Shown here: in pieces, positions 60,041 through 64,000 of the stretch
How the letters are laid out: every line of letters starts with the position of its first letter
How positions within the stretch are numbered: position 1 is the stretch's first letter
Assembly (NCBI GenBank): GCA_937871985.1
Contig: CALMPB010000382.1
Span: 1 to 64,000 of the forward strand
Source of the DNA: an uncultured Burkholderiaceae bacterium
GTDB taxonomy: Bacteria; Pseudomonadota; Gammaproteobacteria; Burkholderiales; Burkholderiaceae
Direction: 5' to 3'
DNA: 64,000 nucleotides
Made by a program: the position numbers and the translations under genes
Notes under the pieces: model-generated
Told to the model about the DNA's origin: nothing
The model's input: only the letters and a program-made list of their open reading frames with translations
Databases searched by the model: none

Positions 60041-62335
60041 GTGTCCGTTCAGTGTAAATCGCCGTCGTCGTTCCTGCGCGGCAACATGGTTGGCAGCCTG
60101 GCCACGGCCATCGCCACCCCCGCCCTATTCATCACGCCGTTCGCGGCAATGGCGCAAACCAGCAACGCCGGCAATGTTTCCGAACTCGCCCCCGTCAAGG
60201 TTCAAGGCCAGGCTCCGGACAGCTACAACGTCAAGGATTCCGCGTCCGACAAATTCACCGCGCCGCTGCTCGACACAGCCAAATCGGTGCAAGTCATTCC
60301 GAAGGCTCTCATCGAGAACCAGGCCGCCACCAGCCTGACCGACGTCCTGCGCAACTCGCCGGGCATCTCGTTCGGCGCCGGCGAAGGCGGCAACCCGCTG
60401 GGCGACCGCCCCTTCATCCGCGGCTACGACGCTCAAAGCAGCACCTACGTGGACGGCATGCGCGACATCGGCTCCACCTCGCGTGAAGTGTTCAACCTGG
60501 AACAGGTCGAGGTCATCAAGGGTTCGGACGGCGCCTACGGCGGGCGCGGCGGCGCGGGCGGCAGCATCAACCTCATCAGCAAGACCGCCAAGGCCAGCAA
60601 TTTCACCAATGCCAGCCTGGGCCTGGGCACCGACAACTACTACCGCGGCACCGTCGACAGCAATTGGCTGCTCAACGACAACACGGCCTTCCGCCTCAAC
60701 GCCATGTACCACGACGCCGACGTCGCGGGACGCGATACGGTCAAGAACAACCGCTGGGGCGTTGCGCCCACCATCACCTTCGGCCTGGGCTCGCCCACCC
60801 GTGTAACGCTCAGCTACTACCACCTGCAAACAGACGATATTCCGGATAGCGGGATTCCCTACGCCTACCCCTCTTCGTGGATCGGCGCCAAAAACAACGG
60901 CAAAGCCGGCTTTGATCCGACCCGTACCAGCGCCGGCCCCGCCGATGTGGACCGCAACAATTTCTATGGTCTGTCCAGCGACTATCGCAAGACCACCAGC
61001 GATATGGCCACCGTAGGAATCGAACACGATTTCAACGACAACCTCACCTTGCGCAACACCACGCGCTACACGTATTCCGACCAGAAATACGTCTGGACCC
61101 AGCCCGACGACAGCCAAGGCAACGTGCTCGCCGGCCTGGTGTGGCGGCGCGCCAATACCCGTGTCAGCGACGTCAACAGCATCGCCAACCAAACCGAACT
61201 CGTCGGCAAGGCCGTTACGGGCTCGATCAAGCACAGCTTCAATGCGGGCGTGGAAATTTCCCAGGAAAAAGGCACGAAAGACTCGTTGCTGGTCAATCGA
61301 GGCTCCGGCACCCTGGGCTCGTCAAACAGCTGCAACGCAGGCGTTGGCGCGGCATCGGGCTATAACTGCACCAGCTTGTACAACCCCAATCCCAACGATC
61401 CATGGGTCAATACGCTCAGCGGCGGCCGTGCCGGCAATCCCACCGACAGCAAGGTCACGACCAAGTCCATCTACGCGTTCGACTCTCTCGATTTCAACGA
61501 ACACTGGCACGCGGGCCTGGGCCTGCGCGTGGACAATTATTCGTCCTCGCTCAAGTCCAGCAGCTCCGACCTGAGCCGCGACGACACGCTGATCAACTAT
61601 CAATTGGGCCTGGTCTACAAGCCGGTTGATAACGGCAGCTTCTACATCTCCTATGCCACATCGTCCACGCCGTTCAATGCATCGGCTGGCGAAGGCAGCG
61701 ACTCGTCCCTACCGGGACGCGGCACCACCGGTCTGAACGCCGCCGACATGGCGCCGGAAAAAAACCGCACCATCGAGCTCGGCACCAAATGGGATGTGCT
61801 TAACAAAAGCCTCAGCCTGAGCGCCGCGGTGTTCCGCACCGAAACCACCAACGCCCGCGTCACGCTTGCCAACGGCGACTATCAAATGGCCGGCAAGAAG
61901 CGCGTGGACGGTTTCGAACTGGGCTTTTCGGGCGCCATCACGCCCAAATGGCAGATTTTCGGTGGCTACACTTTCCTGAACGGCAAGCTTACGGATGCCG
62001 GCCCCAACTCGGCCGATACGGGCAACCAGTTCCCGAACACGCCGAAAAACAGCTTCAGCCTGTGGACCAGCTACAAGGTCATGCCTCAGTTCACGGTCGG
62101 CGCTGGCGCTTACTATGTAGGCAAGCAGTACGGCAATACGGCCAACACCGTCTACGTCCCGTCGTACTGGCGCTTCGACGCCATGGCCGGCTATCAGTTC
62201 AACAAGCACGTAAACGTTCAGCTCAACGTATTCAACGTCTTTGATAAAACGTATTACGATAAAGCGTATGCTGCCCACTATGTCAGCATTGCTCCGGGAC
62301 GTTCGGCGGTTCTCAACCTGAACCTGTCGTACTAA
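60041..62335 (+). CDS. TonB-dependent siderophore receptor (Fiu/PiuA/BfrD-like)
   Basis: 764 residues, signal peptide ending AMA (about residue 38). The plug domain occupies about 65-175: TAKSVQVIPKALIENQAATS, FIRGYDAQSSTYVDGMRDIG and GGRGGAGGSINLISK. The 22-strand barrel ends with the usual terminal aromatic (LNLSY). The plug pattern fits catecholate-type receptors such as Fiu/PiuA and Bordetella BfrD. Start is GTG 60041 with GGGAG ten bases upstream. TonB needed for it is encoded 6 kb away, separated by the aromatic cluster. Confidence 0.92.
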   Translation: MSVQCKSPSSFLRGNMVGSLATAIATPALFITPFAAMAQTSNAGNVSELAPVKVQGQAPDSYNVKDSASDKFTAPLLDTAKSVQVIPKALIENQAATSLTDVLRNSPGISFGAGEGGNPLGDRPFIRGYDAQSSTYVDGMRDIGSTSREVFNLEQVEVIKGSDGAYGGRGGAGGSINLISKTAKASNFTNASLGLGTDNYYRGTVDSNWLLNDNTAFRLNAMYHDADVAGRDTVKNNRWGVAPTITFGLGSPTRVTLSYYHLQTDDIPDSGIPYAYPSSWIGAKNNGKAGFDPTRTSAGPADVDRNNFYGLSSDYRKTTSDMATVGIEHDFNDNLTLRNTTRYTYSDQKYVWTQPDDSQGNVLAGLVWRRANTRVSDVNSIANQTELVGKAVTGSIKHSFNAGVEISQEKGTKDSLLVNRGSGTLGSSNSCNAGVGAASGYNCTSLYNPNPNDPWVNTLSGGRAGNPTDSKVTTKSIYAFDSLDFNEHWHAGLGLRVDNYSSSLKSSSSDLSRDDTLINYQLGLVYKPVDNGSFYISYATSSTPFNASAGEGSDSSLPGRGTTGLNAADMAPEKNRTIELGTKWDVLNKSLSLSAAVFRTETTNARVTLANGDYQMAGKKRVDGFELGFSGAITPKWQIFGGYTFLNGKLTDAGPNSADTGNQFPNTPKNSFSLWTSYKVMPQFTVGAGAYYVGKQYGNTANTVYVPSYWRFDAMAGYQFNKHVNVQLNVFNVFDKTYYDKAYAAHYVSIAPGRSAVLNLNLSY

Positions 62336-62415
62336 GCACCCAACCCGCGGGCTTCGCTTTCCGGGCCGGCCGCCATATCTTGGCGGCCGGCCCGGCTTCG
62401 TTACACAAACCAGAC

Positions 62416-63150
62416 ATGAACAAGATCAGCATCGAACAATTCAACGCAGCTACACCGGAAGAGTTCGCGGCAATCCTGAACGGACCGCCCGAAATCGCCG
62501 CCCGCTGGCTGGCCACCGCCGCCGAACACGGCATTGCCGACGCCCAGTTGCGCTACGGGCAAATGCTGCTGGAAGGGCTTGGCCTGGAACGCAATCCCGA
62601 ACAAGCCCTGAACTGGTTCAAGGCCGCCGCCGAATCCGCCGATGCCATGGCCATGAACATGGTTGGGCGATGCTACGAAAACGGCTGGGGCGTCGAACCC
62701 GACATGGCCATCGCCACCTACTGGTTCCGCCGCGCCGCCGCCAATGGCTCCGATTGGGGCATGTACAACTACGCCACCTCGCTGACTCTGGGACGCGGCA
62801 CGCCGCCCGACCGCGCGCAAGCCTTCATGTGGCTGACGAAAGCCACAGAAATGGGGCATGCGAAGTCCATGAATATTGTGGGAGGCTTTTACGAAGACGG
62901 CTGGGAAGTCGCCGCCGACCAGAACATCGCTTTCGATTACTACCGCCGCGCCGCGCAAGGCGGCGACTTCCGCGGTCAGTTCAATTACGGCCGCCTGCTG
63001 GCCGAACGCGGGCAAATCGGCGAAGCCGTCGCCTGGCTGAGGCGCGTGCCCGAAACCGCCACGCCCGGCTTCATGCAAAAGCTGCGGCAGTTCCTGCGCA
63101 ACTCCCCGCAGGCGGAGCTGCAGGCGCTGGAAGCCTCCATCCAGGGCTAG
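62416..63150 (+). CDS. Sel1-repeat protein associated with the siderophore receptor
   Basis: 244 residues composed of about five Sel1-like repeats (from residue 40; for example ADAQLRYGQMLLEGLGLERN and AMNMVGRCYENGWGVEPD). No signal peptide. Sel1 repeats mediate protein contacts; the role beside iron receptors is unknown. In Pseudomonas a similar gene is found next to piuA and piuC; here it follows the receptor after 80 bases and no PiuC-type dioxygenase is present. ATG at 62416. Confidence 0.85.
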   Translation: MNKISIEQFNAATPEEFAAILNGPPEIAARWLATAAEHGIADAQLRYGQMLLEGLGLERNPEQALNWFKAAAESADAMAMNMVGRCYENGWGVEPDMAIATYWFRRAAANGSDWGMYNYATSLTLGRGTPPDRAQAFMWLTKATEMGHAKSMNIVGGFYEDGWEVAADQNIAFDYYRRAAQGGDFRGQFNYGRLLAERGQIGEAVAWLRRVPETATPGFMQKLRQFLRNSPQAELQALEASIQG

Positions 63151-63238
63151 CCTCCTGCCGTTGAATACTTGCGTCATTCAAGGCTCGATGGAAGCGGCAT
63201 TGAACCAACGCCGCGAACACGCTTGCGCCAGGCCTGCG

Positions 63239-63670
63239 CTAAAGAGTCAGTATGCTCAGCCCCCGCACCATGGTCTTGAGCTGCGCATACAAAGCCCCCT
63301 GCTCCGTCCCGCCGATCTCGGCCAGCATGGCGGCCTCTACCTCGACGACCGCCGCATCGCATTTTTTCAATAGAGCCAGGCCTTCCGGAGTCAAGCCTAT
63401 TTGAATGATGCGCCCATGATTGGAGGGCGATTTCCGGGCGATCCAGCCCCGTTGCTCCATGGTCTTGACCATTTCATTGGCCGACTGGGGAGACACCATC
63501 GACCGCTCGGCCAATTGCGCATTGGAAAGCTGGCCGTGCTTGCGAAATACGGACAGCGCCGTGTACTGCGCCGCGGTGATTCCCATTGGGGCAATGCTGT
63601 CGCGTATGCGGCGGCTCAACATATGGTCGAGCCGCCCGATTAAATAGGCAATGCCGCTTGGTTCGTCCAC
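63239..63670 (-). CDS. MarR-family transcriptional regulator
   Basis: 143 residues. The winged helix is centred on SNAQLAERSMVSPQSANEMV and RKSPSNHGRIIQIGLTPEG (wing). It is divergent from the gene cut by the right edge, 262 bases away, with a palindromic operator between them, so it probably represses that gene and itself. MarR proteins often sense phenolic ligands. Confidence 0.9.
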   Translation of the reverse strand: MDEPSGIAYLIGRLDHMLSRRIRDSIAPMGITAAQYTALSVFRKHGQLSNAQLAERSMVSPQSANEMVKTMEQRGWIARKSPSNHGRIIQIGLTPEGLALLKKCDAAVVEVEAAMLAEIGGTEQGALYAQLKTMVRGLSILTL

Positions 63671-63715
63671 TCGTAACTCCTTTGGCTATTCATTCTTCTG
63701 CCTGGCTAATTCTAC

Positions 63716-63744
63716 TTGCCAGTCCATTTTTCTCGGTGTAGTAT
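63716..63744 (+). promoter_or_regulatory. Promoter of the right-edge gene
   Basis: TTGCCA (63716-63721, 5 of 6) and TAGTAT (63739-63744, 4 of 6) with a 17-base spacer. The predicted start lies at the first base of the MarR operator. Confidence 0.45.
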
Positions 63745-63751
63745 AAGCCAA

Positions 63752-63770
63752 ATATCAGGTAATCTGATAT
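63752..63770. promoter_or_regulatory. MarR operator palindrome
   Basis: ATATCAGGTAATCTGATAT is a perfect 7-5-7 inverted repeat located between the divergent MarR gene and its neighbour and overlapping the predicted transcription start, the classic layout of MarR sites. Confidence 0.7.
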
Positions 63771-63932
63771 ATCGCATCAAAAAACTGCGGCGAAAATACA
63801 TGGCGGGCTCCGCCCTGGCTGAGAGCAGCGCCAAAAACCAACAAGCTCGCGGCCAATGGCAACCCCATGCGCAGAGCGATAAAAAAACAATGGTTGTAAT
63901 GCCTTCGCGGGCAAAGAACTCAGAGAGACAAC

Positions 63933-64000
63933 ATGACAGTACAACCCCGTTATCGCAGCGTGGCGATTGGCGCCCTGCCTGTGGAAACGACGCCTGGCGA
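63933..64000 (+). CDS. Start of an unidentified gene (cut by window edge)
   Basis: Only 22 codons are visible, MTVQPRYRSVAIGALPVETT and two more. A purine-rich stretch (AGAGAGA) precedes the ATG. The opening Y-R-x-V-x-x-G-x-L resembles the first residues of feruloyl-CoA synthase-type ligases, and MarR control would suit a phenylpropanoid pathway, but 22 residues do not prove it. Confidence 0.4.
   Translation, partial: MTVQPRYRSVAIGALPVETTPG

Overview
The window is GC-rich, densely coded chromosomal DNA of a betaproteobacterium, most likely a Bordetella/Achromobacter/Pusillimonas-type member of the Alcaligenaceae (order Burkholderiales). This rests on the surE-pcm-nlpD order, a stand-alone extra EF-G, a group-2 Mrp antiporter with fused A and B subunits, cysteine-poor trimeric-type porins, and intergenic 82-bp GC-rich repeat units of a kind I associate with Burkholderiales genomes. 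No rRNA, tRNA, CRISPR array, transposase or phage gene was seen. No gene-free gap exceeds about 300 bases. Both ends cut genes (rlmD on the left, an unidentified gene on the right).

Layout. 1-6.4 kb: housekeeping (rlmD start, Spy/CpxP-like protein, PolB-type exonuclease, nlpD, pcm, surE, plsY, tsaD). 6.4-8.2 kb: purine permease and thioredoxin. 8.3-14.2 kb: complete RND efflux operon (adaptor, pump, outer-membrane channel). 14.4-30 kb: mixed housekeeping and transport (YigZ, ABC-F protein YbiT, LD-carboxypeptidase, two MFS exporters, tadA, HAD phosphatase, UspA, NAD(P)HX repair enzyme, YadG/H-like ABC exporter, second EF-G, YajQ, RcnB-like protein). 30-31.4 kb: tandem repeat, thiopurine methyltransferase and a degenerate GGDEF protein. 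31.7-39.7 kb: sulfur region (thiosulfate-type YeeE transporter with a 54-residue companion, periplasmic rhodanese, sulfate ABC transporter sbp-cysTWA, CysB-type regulator). 40.4-46.4 kb: Mrp Na+/H+ antiporter operon. 47-52 kb: porin, and a two-component system apparently co-transcribed with the potassium transporter kup. 52-54.3 kb: tonB-exbB-exbD. 54.5-59.7 kb: a visibly more AT-rich aromatic-acid catabolic cluster. 60-63.2 kb: TonB-dependent siderophore receptor and Sel1 protein. 63.2-64 kb: MarR regulator with a palindromic operator facing the gene cut by the right edge.

The most interesting block is 54,511-59,743: a divergent IclR regulator, then a gentisate/salicylate-type cupin ring-cleavage dioxygenase, a dienelactone hydrolase, a maleylacetate reductase and an aromatic-acid MFS importer. 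This combination lacks the usual gentisate-pathway enzymes (maleylpyruvate isomerase, fumarylpyruvate hydrolase) and any aromatic hydroxylase. It suggests direct 1,2-cleavage of an imported, probably substituted, hydroxybenzoate through a lactone intermediate, finished by a reductase. The intergenic region holds a near-consensus promoter flanked by two inverted copies of a 10-bp element. The cluster sits between the TonB energising genes and a TonB-dependent receptor, both of which carry a shared Fur-box-like element, so it looks like an insertion into an iron-uptake locus.

All functions are inferred from sequence motifs and family knowledge; no database search was run.
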